A model generated the notes under the pieces. That model did not search any database and was not told where the DNA came from. It saw only the letters and a program-made list of their open reading frames with translations. Position numbers and translations under genes: made by a program. Shown in pieces: positions 24,699 to 32,222 of a stretch of 41,940 nucleotides of DNA; the first letter of the stretch is position 1, and every line of letters begins with the position of its first letter. This DNA comes from Lachnoclostridium sp. UBA3262 (GTDB taxonomy: Bacteria; Bacillota; Clostridia; Lachnospirales; Lachnospiraceae): positions 1 through 41,940 of the forward strand of contig DEUM01000011.1 in assembly GCA_002362575.1 (NCBI GenBank), in the 5' to 3' direction.

Positions 24699-25937
24699 AT
24701 GGGAAATGATAAAATGTGTTACACGCTTATGCACCGGGAAGTTCCGGTGGCAGAGATTGTGCTGAATCCGGAAAATGGCTGGGTTCAGAAAATTGGTGAA
24801 GTTTATGATGAGGCGCATGTCCCGGTTGGGGTATCGGTTAAAAAGGGACAGATAAACCGGCGTGAGCTGAATGAATGGTGGCGCGGCAGAGGGATTCCCG
24901 CCAGCCGTGATGCCTTTTATGGTTTGCTGGAGAGCTTTGGCGTTGCCACGACAGAGCTTTTGGCAGAGCGGTGCTATGGGCTCAGTTTGTCTGACCAGTA
25001 TTGGATTTGCCCGGAAAATTCCGGCCTGAAATGGTCTGAGATTAACTTCTTTGAAAATACGTTTTCAGAGGATGTCGGAAACATTCTCTTTGGACGTCCG
25101 GTAACCGGGCAGCCGATGAATCTTGTTTCTCCCGATAACACGTCGGATGGCTGGTTGAAAAAGAAGTGGAAAATCGTAAATGGCAGAAGATGCCTGATTA
25201 AGGGCGGGAGCGGTGCTACCCAGCAGGAGCCTTACAATGAGGTGCTGGCGGCGAAAATTATGGAGCGGCTCAGTATTCCGCACGTAGACTATGATTTAAT
25301 CGAGGAAAAGGGCTATCCATTCAGCATATGTGAGGATTTTATCACGCCTGACACAGAGCTTGTGACAGCGTGGTATCTGATGCAGACAAAGAAGAAGGAA
25401 AACCATGTATCCGTCTATCAACACTATCTGAACTGCTGTGAGGAGCATGGTATACCGGATATACAGAGAGCGCTGGATGAGATGCTGGTAGTTGATTATA
25501 TCATTTTAAACGAAGACCGCCACCAAAATAATTTTGGGGTTGTGCGGGATGCTAAGACACTTACATACAGGGGGGCTGCTCCGATTTATGACAGTGGAAC
25601 ATCTTTTTGGTGGGATACGCCGACAAGCCGGATTGGCAGTCTGGCAAGAGTGAGATGTAAGCCTTTTAAGAAGCTGCATGAGGAGCAGATTAAGCTGGTG
25701 AGTAATTTTGACTGGCTGGATTTGTCAAAGCTTCACGGTATCGAGGATGAATTTCGGGAGATTGTAAGAAATTCGGAGTTTCTCGATGAGGTGCGGATTG
25801 GCAATCTCTGTACCGCCTTAAGGGGGAGAGTTAACCAGCTTCAGAGTATCATAGATGGAGGAATTACCTATAGTTCGTCAGTCGATAATCTGAGTATGGA
25901 CGTGAGGGAAAACATCGCATACCATGGAAAATCATAG
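24699..25937 (+). CDS. HipA-like kinase-fold protein
   Basis: A 412-residue protein whose C-terminal half matches the HipA_C kinase fold. Visible are a GGSGATQQEPYNEVLAAKI segment (glycine-rich loop and nucleotide-contacting region, about 170-190), the catalytic-loop motif ILNEDRHQNNFG with D273 and N278, and the metal-binding YDSG with D298. The N-terminal 130 residues do not look like the HipA N1 domain. No hipB-type antitoxin gene adjoins it, so a toxin-antitoxin pair is not supported. It lies 21 bases after tarJ and is likely transcribed with it. HipA relatives phosphorylate proteins, but this branch is uncharacterised as far as I know. The ATG at 24699 is preferred over a GTG at 24684. 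Confidence 0.75.
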   Translation: MGNDKMCYTLMHREVPVAEIVLNPENGWVQKIGEVYDEAHVPVGVSVKKGQINRRELNEWWRGRGIPASRDAFYGLLESFGVATTELLAERCYGLSLSDQYWICPENSGLKWSEINFFENTFSEDVGNILFGRPVTGQPMNLVSPDNTSDGWLKKKWKIVNGRRCLIKGGSGATQQEPYNEVLAAKIMERLSIPHVDYDLIEEKGYPFSICEDFITPDTELVTAWYLMQTKKKENHVSVYQHYLNCCEEHGIPDIQRALDEMLVVDYIILNEDRHQNNFGVVRDAKTLTYRGAAPIYDSGTSFWWDTPTSRIGSLARVRCKPFKKLHEEQIKLVSNFDWLDLSKLHGIEDEFREIVRNSEFLDEVRIGNLCTALRGRVNQLQSIIDGGITYSSSVDNLSMDVRENIAYHGKS

Positions 25938-25975
25938 ACAGGGGGTATAAGAGTTCGGGTGTCAAATGCCGGATT

Positions 25976-26485
25976 TTATAAGTCCAGAAATCCCTCTAAA
26001 TGGATTCTGCCTTCTAATATCCGGTCAATCGCTTCCCGGACAGGAGAGTCACCTGCTTTTTTTGTCAGTATAATGTCGATGTAAGGCTTTAGCTGGCTGG
26101 CACAGTCTGCCGGAGCAAAAGTAACACCGGATAGGCGTATGGCGCTTACATCATTCAAATCATCCCCGATGTAGGCGACCTCCTCCTTCTGTAGATGATA
26201 CTTTGCCATCAGTTCCTGCAGCTTTTCCGCCTTGTTTTTTATTCCCTGATGGATTTCGGTTATGCCAATTTCATGACATCGGTTTTCGACAATTGCGGAT
26301 TTGCGTCCGGTGATGATGGCAGGGATAATGCCATGGTGCATTAAGAGCTTGATTCCGAGTCCATCCTTGACGTCAAACTGTTTCATCATTTCGCCTGAGG
26401 CACCCATATAAATTTTACCGTCTGTGAGAGTGCCATCCACATCCATGGCAAAAAGGCGGATTTTTTTTAAATCTTTTTTACTCAT
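25976..26485 (-). CDS. KdsC-like HAD phosphatase (3-deoxy-ulosonate phosphate phosphatase family)
   Basis: Small HAD enzyme without a cap domain, 169 residues, the length of KdsC. The nucleophile motif MDVDGTLTDG places D15 and D17. ITGRKS is motif II, the KAEKLQEL lysine is motif III, and YIGDDLNDVSAIR is motif IV. The family removes phosphate from Kdo-8-phosphate or from nonulosonate-9-phosphates. The start overlaps the end of the aldolase gene by eight bases, with AAAGGAGAAACCG as binding site. It is the last gene of a four-gene minus-strand operon with a KdsB-like synthetase, so dephosphorylation of a 3-deoxy-ulosonic acid phosphate is the natural inference. Confidence 0.88.
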   Translation of the reverse strand: MSKKDLKKIRLFAMDVDGTLTDGKIYMGASGEMMKQFDVKDGLGIKLLMHHGIIPAIITGRKSAIVENRCHEIGITEIHQGIKNKAEKLQELMAKYHLQKEEVAYIGDDLNDVSAIRLSGVTFAPADCASQLKPYIDIILTKKAGDSPVREAIDRILEGRIHLEGFLDL

Positions 26486-28106
26486 CGGTTTCTCCTTTTA
26501 CGATGTTCTCAAAAAGAGATGGGGTAATAAAACGAATCGGGCACTGAGAACTTCTTGTATTCATGTAATCCTGAAGCATGCTGCGGATATCTTTGTTCGC
26601 CTCCTCCGCATTCAGCGTATTGCGGAGCTTTTCCATATCCTTCTGCACATAGTTCTTATTTTCGGTATTATGGCTGTAGCCGTCAAACCCGGCAATGGCA
26701 ATACTTTTCACTTGCAGTAAGTCCAACAGCCGCAGGAGCAGGATGCCGGAATTGTCCAACTGTTCCCAGCCGCACTTGACAAGTCGGGTAAAGTCGATAA
26801 TTAACTGGTCTTTTTCCGTTTCCGTCGTTACATTGGAGGTAACAATCTTTTTGTATTCACTAAAATGTGTCGCGCTTTTCCAATAGCGGTAACGGTTCTT
26901 GTTGCTAAAGTACGCATAATTGATTGGGTAATCATGGGACAGCAGGTTGACACTGATGACAACTGGCTGTTTCTTCTCACAGTACGTGTCAATTACCTTC
27001 TTATGTGTAACAATGGAATGTCCGGGGAGAAGCATCAGTATATCTTTCCCGGAAAGCGCTGCCTTCAACTGCTCAATCTGTGAGTCATCCTTGCAAATAG
27101 CGCCAAGGTATTCAAGGTATATTTTTTCCAGCAAATCATAGTCGTAACGTTTTCTGTTTGACGAGCCAAGACGGTTCAGCAGATAATTAATGTCACGGCT
27201 GGCGATACCGGCTTTTGTTGATAAATAGGAAATGTTATTGACGTGCGCACTGTATGAGCCGGCAAGGAAATACGGAATGGAGTATCCCCATTCCGACTGG
27301 TTATGGAAACCGTCGATATAGTTGTCAATTAAATCCAGAAGCACGTCGATATCATAGCCGCTGTTATATTTGCGGTTCATGTACTGCATGACTAGCTCTG
27401 TATTCGTATTTCCTGCGCCCCGTCCCATACCTGCCATCGAACAGTCGATGACGATGCGGCGCAGACCTTGCGTCATTTCAATAAATTCCTGTGACAGGGC
27501 AAAAGACATCTGCAAATTATTGTGTGAATGGAAGCCAATTTTGGCGTCCGCCCATAAGTTGTGATGCACAAGGAAAAATACCCGCTGTAAATCCTCCTTG
27601 TACATAGAGCCAAACGTATCCACGATGGAAAATGCATACGGCTCAATTTCATTTACCATATCAATCAGTTCTAAAAGCTCAGCATCCGTATATCCGAGAA
27701 TATCGACCGGCTGAACATAGAGTTTATAGCCTTTTTCCGTAATACTCCGGCAAAAGTCCATGACGTCATACCGCTCATTCTTGAAAAAGCAGGCGCGGAC
27801 GCCATCGATTGAAGTACCGTCAAAAGGCTCCAGATTATCAATTGAATAGCGGCTGTAATCAGCAAGGCATACATAGGAGGACTGCCTTCTGTCGTCGGGC
27901 AGAAAACTGCGCAGCTGGGCAGCATTATTAAATATGGTACTGCCTGCCGGGTGAGGTTCGTCTTTCAAAAAACCACATTCTATCACATCTACACCACTTT
28001 CGGCAAGCCCTCGGATAATACCTTTTATAGCGGTGTTTCCGAACTGGCTGTCCACCAGATAACCGCCGTCACGCAGTGTACAGTCAAGTATATTGACTCG
28101 TTTCAT
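26478..28106 (-). CDS. DRE-TIM (HMGL-like) aldolase with a C-terminal uncharacterised domain
   Basis: A 542-residue protein. Residues 1 to about 300 form an HMG-CoA-lyase-like aldolase barrel with LDCTLRDGGY at 7-16 (R12, D13), metal-binding H193 and H195 in GFHSHNN, and GMGRGAGN at 226-233. The closest well-known relatives are 4-hydroxy-2-oxovalerate aldolases and isopropylmalate-synthase-like enzymes, which make or break bonds to pyruvate or acetyl units. Residues about 353-542 form a second domain with LMLLPGHSI (358-365) and IAIAGFDGYSH (469-479), resembling the nucleotide-binding pattern of DUF115/sialyltransferase-like folds. It lies between kdsC-like and kdsB-like genes, where a KdsA condensing enzyme would be expected, so it may make the ulosonic acid backbone. 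The start has a GGAGGTAAC site. Confidence 0.82.
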   Translation of the reverse strand: MKRVNILDCTLRDGGYLVDSQFGNTAIKGIIRGLAESGVDVIECGFLKDEPHPAGSTIFNNAAQLRSFLPDDRRQSSYVCLADYSRYSIDNLEPFDGTSIDGVRACFFKNERYDVMDFCRSITEKGYKLYVQPVDILGYTDAELLELIDMVNEIEPYAFSIVDTFGSMYKEDLQRVFFLVHHNLWADAKIGFHSHNNLQMSFALSQEFIEMTQGLRRIVIDCSMAGMGRGAGNTNTELVMQYMNRKYNSGYDIDVLLDLIDNYIDGFHNQSEWGYSIPYFLAGSYSAHVNNISYLSTKAGIASRDINYLLNRLGSSNRKRYDYDLLEKIYLEYLGAICKDDSQIEQLKAALSGKDILMLLPGHSIVTHKKVIDTYCEKKQPVVISVNLLSHDYPINYAYFSNKNRYRYWKSATHFSEYKKIVTSNVTTETEKDQLIIDFTRLVKCGWEQLDNSGILLLRLLDLLQVKSIAIAGFDGYSHNTENKNYVQKDMEKLRNTLNAEEANKDIRSMLQDYMNTRSSQCPIRFITPSLFENIVKGETDE

Positions 28107-28145
28107 ATGTTACCTCCAATCACTATTATATCTAAATTTAACTTT

Positions 28146-28886
28146 CTAATCTAATGTTTCTTCGCCGCGGAGCACCCGTTCTACCTTTGCTACATGCTCC
28201 GGAAGGTCAACTCCGATGGAAGTGTAGGATGTTTCCTTTAATCTCATCTTGTAACCTCTCTGCATAGCGCGGAGCGGTTCGATTCCCTCCCCTAGTTCCA
28301 GTTCTGACTGCGGCATCTTTGAAAATTCCAAAAGAAACTCCTTTTTGTAAGCGTAAATTCCCACATGCCGGAATACACGTGCCAGTTTCCCGTCTTTTAG
28401 ATTGGATGGGATGACGGAGCGGGAAAAATACATGGCGTCGCCTTTGTCGTCCGTGACAACCTTAACGGTACTGGTGGCGCGAATTTCATCCAAATCCGTA
28501 ATTTCTTTTTTCAGACTGCCAAAGTATACGGAATCGTCCTCCAGAAAAATAGAGATAACCTGCCGTATCATTTCAGGATTGATGACAGGCTCATCCCCCT
28601 GCACATTGACGAATAAGTCGCCGTCTACTTTACTGGCGACCTCTGCTACACGGTCAGAGCCGGTTGCATGCTTGTCCGAGGTCATAATGACGTTCATATT
28701 ATGTTCCTCACATGCAGTCTTAATACGTTCATCGTCTGTTGCGATATAGATTTTATCAAACTCTTTTACCTTTTTTGCCTGCTTGTACACCCAGTAAATC
28801 ATTGGTTTACCACAGATTGAAACCAGTGGTTTCCCCGGAAAGCGGCTGGATTTATAACGGGCCGGAATCACGCCTATAATTTTCAT
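28146..28886 (-). CDS. kdsB: CMP-3-deoxy-ulosonate cytidylyltransferase (KdsB-like)
   Basis: Activates a 3-deoxy-ulosonic acid (Kdo in Gram-negatives) with CTP to the CMP-sugar. At 246 residues it has full KdsB length. The N-terminal GVIPARYKSSRFPGKPL nucleotide-binding segment, ATDDERI, TGSDRVAE and NVQGDEP are all characteristic KdsB motifs and distinguish it from NeuA-type synthetases. KdsB belongs to lipopolysaccharide synthesis in Gram-negatives, so its presence with teichoic acid genes is unusual. The ATG overlaps the preceding DUF115 gene by four bases with GGAGG four bases upstream. The exact sugar need not be Kdo itself. Confidence 0.9.
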   Translation of the reverse strand: MKIIGVIPARYKSSRFPGKPLVSICGKPMIYWVYKQAKKVKEFDKIYIATDDERIKTACEEHNMNVIMTSDKHATGSDRVAEVASKVDGDLFVNVQGDEPVINPEMIRQVISIFLEDDSVYFGSLKKEITDLDEIRATSTVKVVTDDKGDAMYFSRSVIPSNLKDGKLARVFRHVGIYAYKKEFLLEFSKMPQSELELGEGIEPLRAMQRGYKMRLKETSYTSIGVDLPEHVAKVERVLRGEETLD

Positions 28887-30157
28887 ATTGCCTCCGTTTC
28901 TGAACTATTGTTTACAATATCTTCAAGCCTGACGCGCGGGAAAATTTCCAGATTTCCGCCACGGGTTGCATTGTAAATGCGAATCCCGTGTTTTGCAGCG
29001 TATTTATCGAGCAGGGAATAGACCTCCATCGAGCGGTCAATGATATGTTCCCCAATCTGTGCTGTCGTCAGCGTCTGTGCATTCATACGTGTCTTAATTC
29101 GGTTAATATCTGTTTCTGCAACTTCTTTTGTTGTATAGTTATCTGTAAAATGACCTCCCTTATCATGAGGGTTTGTACAGTCAACGCCCAACAGGTAAAT
29201 TTCAGTAAAGCCCATATGAAATGCCATTTCGGCAGCGAGGGAGAGAACAGTAGCCTTTACCATGCAATAGGACTGGATATTTCCCTTTACTTTATAGCGC
29301 TCACTCTGGAGTGTGTGAACGTAGGTCGTATCAATCGGCTTTTTCTTCATTCTGCGATAGGTGCGCTCCGTCGTAAAGAGAGGTGCTTTTACCTTCTGGG
29401 ATAATTCCATGCCCAGTTTGGAGGCGTAAATGGTATCTGATACACAGTGGAAGGTTGGCCGCCACTCTGTCCGGTCAAATATTTTGTACACCATATTTGT
29501 CCCAAAGGTGTACTCTTCTTTTAAAAGATTTAGATCATCCCCATTTAAGCTGGGACCATTTCCTATTAAAAAACAGCGCTCACCTTTATGTGTATCTTTC
29601 AGACGCTCTAGGCGCAGGCTGTTGTTATTATGGAAAATCCCCCGGGAACGAAAAAATCCAAGTATGTTATATCGAAAAATTAAACACAATAAATGGAAAC
29701 GGTTTAAGTTTTTCTTCGTATAACGAAGAAGCTTCTCCGTTGCCGGGCGTTTATGGGGAAGTGTTGAAAAACGTTCCAACATAAGCTCTGCCGGTTCATG
29801 TGCGGCAAAGGAAGTAATCGGAATCTGGTTTTTCTTTGGCCTCATATAATCCGTGTGGGTTTCACTCTGAACCCAGTAACGGCACGAAGCATAATAGTGC
29901 ATGTATTTGGTGGTATTTTTGCGAACTAAAATGGTATGACGGTTCTCGAGAAGAAATTTGAAATCTTCCGGTGTCTGGAACGCCCATATAAAATAGTAGG
30001 AACGGTATTTTTCATCCACCATCAGCCGCTCGTAAATTTCACGCGGTCCGTCGGCATAGTCCGTGCCATTTTGTACTTCAAACAGTATCATATTATCCGA
30101 TATGGCATTCGTATGGCGAAAAAAATTGTATCTAAATTTATTTTTGACAAAGGACAT
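28883..30157 (-). CDS. TagF-N-like / DUF115 (MAF-like) fusion, candidate ulosonate transferase
   Basis: A 424-residue protein with two parts. Residues about 1-130 resemble the N-terminal half of TagF-type polyol-phosphate transferases (YYFIWAFQTPEDFKFL and YASCRYWVQSE align with YTHIWVIEDFESNDAI and LASTKYLINN of the 849-residue protein at 18041), but the catalytic half is missing. Residues about 190-390 form a DUF115/MAF-like domain with CFLIGNGPSL at 195-204 and YLLGVDCTNPHDKGGHF at 321-337. DUF115-type proteins include Campylobacter Maf proteins linked to nonulosonic acid transfer. It is first in the operon with kdsB, which makes a CMP-ulosonate, so a transferase role is attractive but unproven. 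AAAGGAATTATAACT precedes the ATG. Confidence 0.75.
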   Translation of the reverse strand: MSFVKNKFRYNFFRHTNAISDNMILFEVQNGTDYADGPREIYERLMVDEKYRSYYFIWAFQTPEDFKFLLENRHTILVRKNTTKYMHYYASCRYWVQSETHTDYMRPKKNQIPITSFAAHEPAELMLERFSTLPHKRPATEKLLRYTKKNLNRFHLLCLIFRYNILGFFRSRGIFHNNNSLRLERLKDTHKGERCFLIGNGPSLNGDDLNLLKEEYTFGTNMVYKIFDRTEWRPTFHCVSDTIYASKLGMELSQKVKAPLFTTERTYRRMKKKPIDTTYVHTLQSERYKVKGNIQSYCMVKATVLSLAAEMAFHMGFTEIYLLGVDCTNPHDKGGHFTDNYTTKEVAETDINRIKTRMNAQTLTTAQIGEHIIDRSMEVYSLLDKYAAKHGIRIYNATRGGNLEIFPRVRLEDIVNNSSETEAI

Positions 30158-30198
30158 AGTTATAATTCCTTTCTTTCCAGCATAAAATCCTAACTTAT

Positions 30199-30227
30199 AC
30201 TATACCGATTTGGGGCGGAAAAGTCAA
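30199..30227 (-). promoter_or_regulatory. Promoter of the ulosonate operon (leftward)
   Basis: Read leftward: TTGACT (30227-30222), a 17-base spacer, and TATAGT (30204-30199), with a leader of roughly 35 bases to the ATG at 30157. Its -35 lies four bases from the -35 of the divergent rightward promoter. Confidence 0.8.
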
Positions 30228-30231
30228 GGAG

Positions 30232-30260
30232 TTGACAAATGATAGGGGGTAAGTTATATT
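30232..30260 (+). promoter_or_regulatory. Promoter of the GT2-thioesterase operon (rightward)
   Basis: Consensus TTGACA at 30232-30237, a 17-base spacer, and TATATT at 30255-30260. The start codon is at 30298. Together with the leftward -35 it forms the palindrome GTCAA-ggag-TTGAC at 30223-30236. Confidence 0.8.
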
Positions 30261-30297
30261 TTTTATATACATAAGGACTTAGAGAAGGGAGTTTTAC

Positions 30298-31269
30298 ATG
30301 GAGATGGATAAAAAAACACTTTATATGGTAGTTCCCTGCTATAATGAAGAAGAAGTGCTGGAGGAAACGACGAGGCAGCTTGTACCAAAGATTCACGAGC
30401 TTATGGAGAAGGGGAAAATCAGTAAAAACAGCCGTATTTTGTATGTGAATGATGGTTCAAAGGACCAGACATGGCCAATCATTTCCAAACTGTACGGCGA
30501 ATATGACTGTGTGAGCGGGCTGAATCTTTCCCGGAACAGGGGGCATCAGAATGCGGTGCTGGCAGGACTTATGTATGCGAAAGATTACTGTGATGCGGCA
30601 ATTTCCATGGACGCGGACTTACAGGATGATATCAATGCGATTGACAAGATGGTGGATAAGTTCAATGAGGGGATGGATGTTGTCTACGGTGTACGGAGCA
30701 GCCGGAAAAAGGACACTTTTTTTAAGAGATTTACGGCAGAAGGCTTTTATAAGTTTATGAAATGGATGGGGGTTGAGGTTGTTTTTAACCATGCTGATTT
30801 CCGTCTGATGAGTAAGAGGGTATTGGAGCAGATGGAGAATTATAAAGAAGTAAATCTTTTTCTGCGTGGCATTGTACCGCTTATCGGATATCCATCCGAT
30901 ATCGTATATTATGAAAGAAAGGAGCGGTTTGCCGGGGAGAGCAAATATCCATTGAAAAAGATGCTTTCGTTTGCTTTTGACGGGATTACGTCTTTTAGCA
31001 TTAAGCCGATTCGGTTTATTTTGTCAATAGGAATGATTATTTTCTTAGTCAGTCTCGGTATACTGATATATTCGATTGTCCGCTACTGTATGGGAGAGAC
31101 GGTGCTTGGCTGGAGCAGTCTGATGGTTTCGATATGGGCGCTGGGAGGTTTGCAGCTTCTGGCTACCGGAATTATCGGCGAGTATATCGGAAAGGTGTAT
31201 CTGGAGACAAAGGAAAGACCGCGATATGCGGTTCAGGATGTGCTGAATGACACGGGGGATGAGAAATAA
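30298..31269 (+). CDS. GtrB/DPM1-like polyprenyl-phosphate glycosyltransferase (GT2)
   Basis: GT2 enzyme of 323 residues with MVVPCYNEEEVLEE at the N-terminus, YVNDGSKDQT, NLSRNRGHQNAVLAG and SMDADLQDD. FAGESKYPLKKMLSFA precedes two C-terminal membrane helices (about 235-300). This is the GtrB/YkcC/YfdH pattern of enzymes that charge undecaprenyl phosphate with a sugar. It is the second full-length GtrB-like gene here after 11071. No gtrA gene adjoins it, but a GT2-GtrA fusion lies nearby at 32249-33343. It is co-transcribed with a thioesterase gene that begins immediately after its stop. Confidence 0.9.
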   Translation: MEMDKKTLYMVVPCYNEEEVLEETTRQLVPKIHELMEKGKISKNSRILYVNDGSKDQTWPIISKLYGEYDCVSGLNLSRNRGHQNAVLAGLMYAKDYCDAAISMDADLQDDINAIDKMVDKFNEGMDVVYGVRSSRKKDTFFKRFTAEGFYKFMKWMGVEVVFNHADFRLMSKRVLEQMENYKEVNLFLRGIVPLIGYPSDIVYYERKERFAGESKYPLKKMLSFAFDGITSFSIKPIRFILSIGMIIFLVSLGILIYSIVRYCMGETVLGWSSLMVSIWALGGLQLLATGIIGEYIGKVYLETKERPRYAVQDVLNDTGDEK

Positions 31270-31704
31270 ATGAAAATAATGCCATATGAACATAAAGTAC
31301 AGTATTATGAAACAGATAAAATGGGAGTAGTACATCATTCAAATTATATCCGCTGGTTTGAAGAGGCGAGGGTGGATTTTCTTGATAAGCTGGATATGAG
31401 TTATGAGAGAATGGAAGCGATGGGAGTTTTTTCTCCTGTTGTTTCGGTGGAATGTCGATATTTGGGAATGACACGGTTCGGGGAGGTCGTGAGGATTCTG
31501 CCCCGCATTGAAAAGTTTAACGGAATCCGGCTTATCGTGACTTATGAGGTAAGGGACAGGGAGAGTGGGGAACTTCGCTGTACCGGAAAGAGTTCTCACT
31601 GCTATCTGGATGAAAATGGGAAACCAGTTTCGCTTAAGCAGGCCTGTCCGGCATTTTATGAGATATATAAAGAGGCAGGGAATGTGGAGTTTGAAACATT
31701 CTAA
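31270..31704 (+). CDS. YbgC/FadM-type hot-dog acyl-CoA thioesterase
   Basis: Small cytoplasmic thioesterase of 144 residues, the usual size for the 4HBT/YbgC group. The N-terminal motif YYETDKMGVVHHSNYIRWFEE (about 13-33) has the catalytic Asp in TDxxGVVHHxNY and the hot-dog helix. It hydrolyses acyl-CoA or acyl-ACP thioesters, but the chain length cannot be read here. The ATG follows the GT2 stop directly (TAAATG), and a second ATG three codons later is possible. A thioesterase in a glycosyltransferase operon is unusual. It might be a housekeeping gene carried along or might tune acyl donors for the acyltransferases. Confidence 0.9.
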   Translation: MKIMPYEHKVQYYETDKMGVVHHSNYIRWFEEARVDFLDKLDMSYERMEAMGVFSPVVSVECRYLGMTRFGEVVRILPRIEKFNGIRLIVTYEVRDRESGELRCTGKSSHCYLDENGKPVSLKQACPAFYEIYKEAGNVEFETF

Positions 31705-31731
31705 GAGTGAAACCCTGTCCTGTCTTAAATG

Positions 31732-32073
31732 TTACTCCACTTCCAGCAGCTTCTTTACCGCGCCCTTCATGGCGGGCATCCGTCGGTAGGATTCTATAAT
31801 ATATTTTTCTTCTTTTGAAAGTCGAATTGGCAAATCAAATTCAGTATTGGCCGTGTATCCGAAAGCGTCCAAAATATTTTCTATGTTGTAAAAGGCGCAT
31901 AGTGTCATCAGAGTATCGGCTCTGGGCTGTGTTCTGCCGCTTTCCCAGCCATATATTGTCTTTTCCTCGACAAATATATCTTTTGACTGTAAGTGTGCAC
32001 GTACTTCTTTTATTGATAGACCATATAATTTGCGGTAATATTTTAAAACATGAGCGATATTTGGATTATTCAT
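31732..32073 (-). CDS. XRE-family helix-turn-helix regulator
   Basis: A 113-residue DNA-binding protein. An HTH of the Cro/CI type lies in the first 65 residues (VLKYYRKLYGLSIKEVRAHL, then KTIYGWESGRTQPRADTLM), followed by a short C-terminal region of helices. The start is the ATG at 32073 with GGAGGTAAC ideally placed. The frame stays open upstream to 32172, but this would include the promoter. A consensus promoter and an inverted repeat overlapping its -35 suggest autoregulation. Its position between divergent polysaccharide operons makes it a candidate local regulator, but targets are unknown. Confidence 0.85.
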   Translation of the reverse strand: MNNPNIAHVLKYYRKLYGLSIKEVRAHLQSKDIFVEEKTIYGWESGRTQPRADTLMTLCAFYNIENILDAFGYTANTEFDLPIRLSKEEKYIIESYRRMPAMKGAVKKLLEVE

Positions 32074-32107
32074 AGTTACCTCCGTCTTTCTCGTTCCTTT
32101 CCTATTT

Positions 32108-32136
32108 ATCATAAAGAATAGAAATCTGAGTGTCAA
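32108..32136 (-). promoter_or_regulatory. Promoter of the XRE regulator gene
   Basis: Read leftward: consensus TTGACA (32136-32131), a 17-base spacer, and TATGAT (32113-32108). The leader to the ATG at 32073 is about 28 bases. Confidence 0.8.
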
Positions 32137-32150
32137 GAATAAAAGTCTTG
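32134..32150. repeat. Inverted repeat overlapping the XRE promoter -35
   Basis: CAAGA at 32134-32138 and TCTTG at 32146-32150, separated by seven bases, partly covering the -35 box of the regulator gene. It could be an operator for autorepression. The arms are short, so this is tentative. Confidence 0.35.
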
Positions 32151-32222
32151 TAAAATAAGAAAAAATGGACAAAATTCTCGACTAAGAAGAATATCAAAAA
32201 AGAAGGGAATAAATTCTGTTTT

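Noticed and set aside
24699..32073. HipA-like kinase and XRE protein as a HipBA toxin-antitoxin pair
   Set aside because: They are almost 6 kb apart, on opposite strands, with unrelated genes between; hipB and hipA normally overlap. Pairing is not supported.
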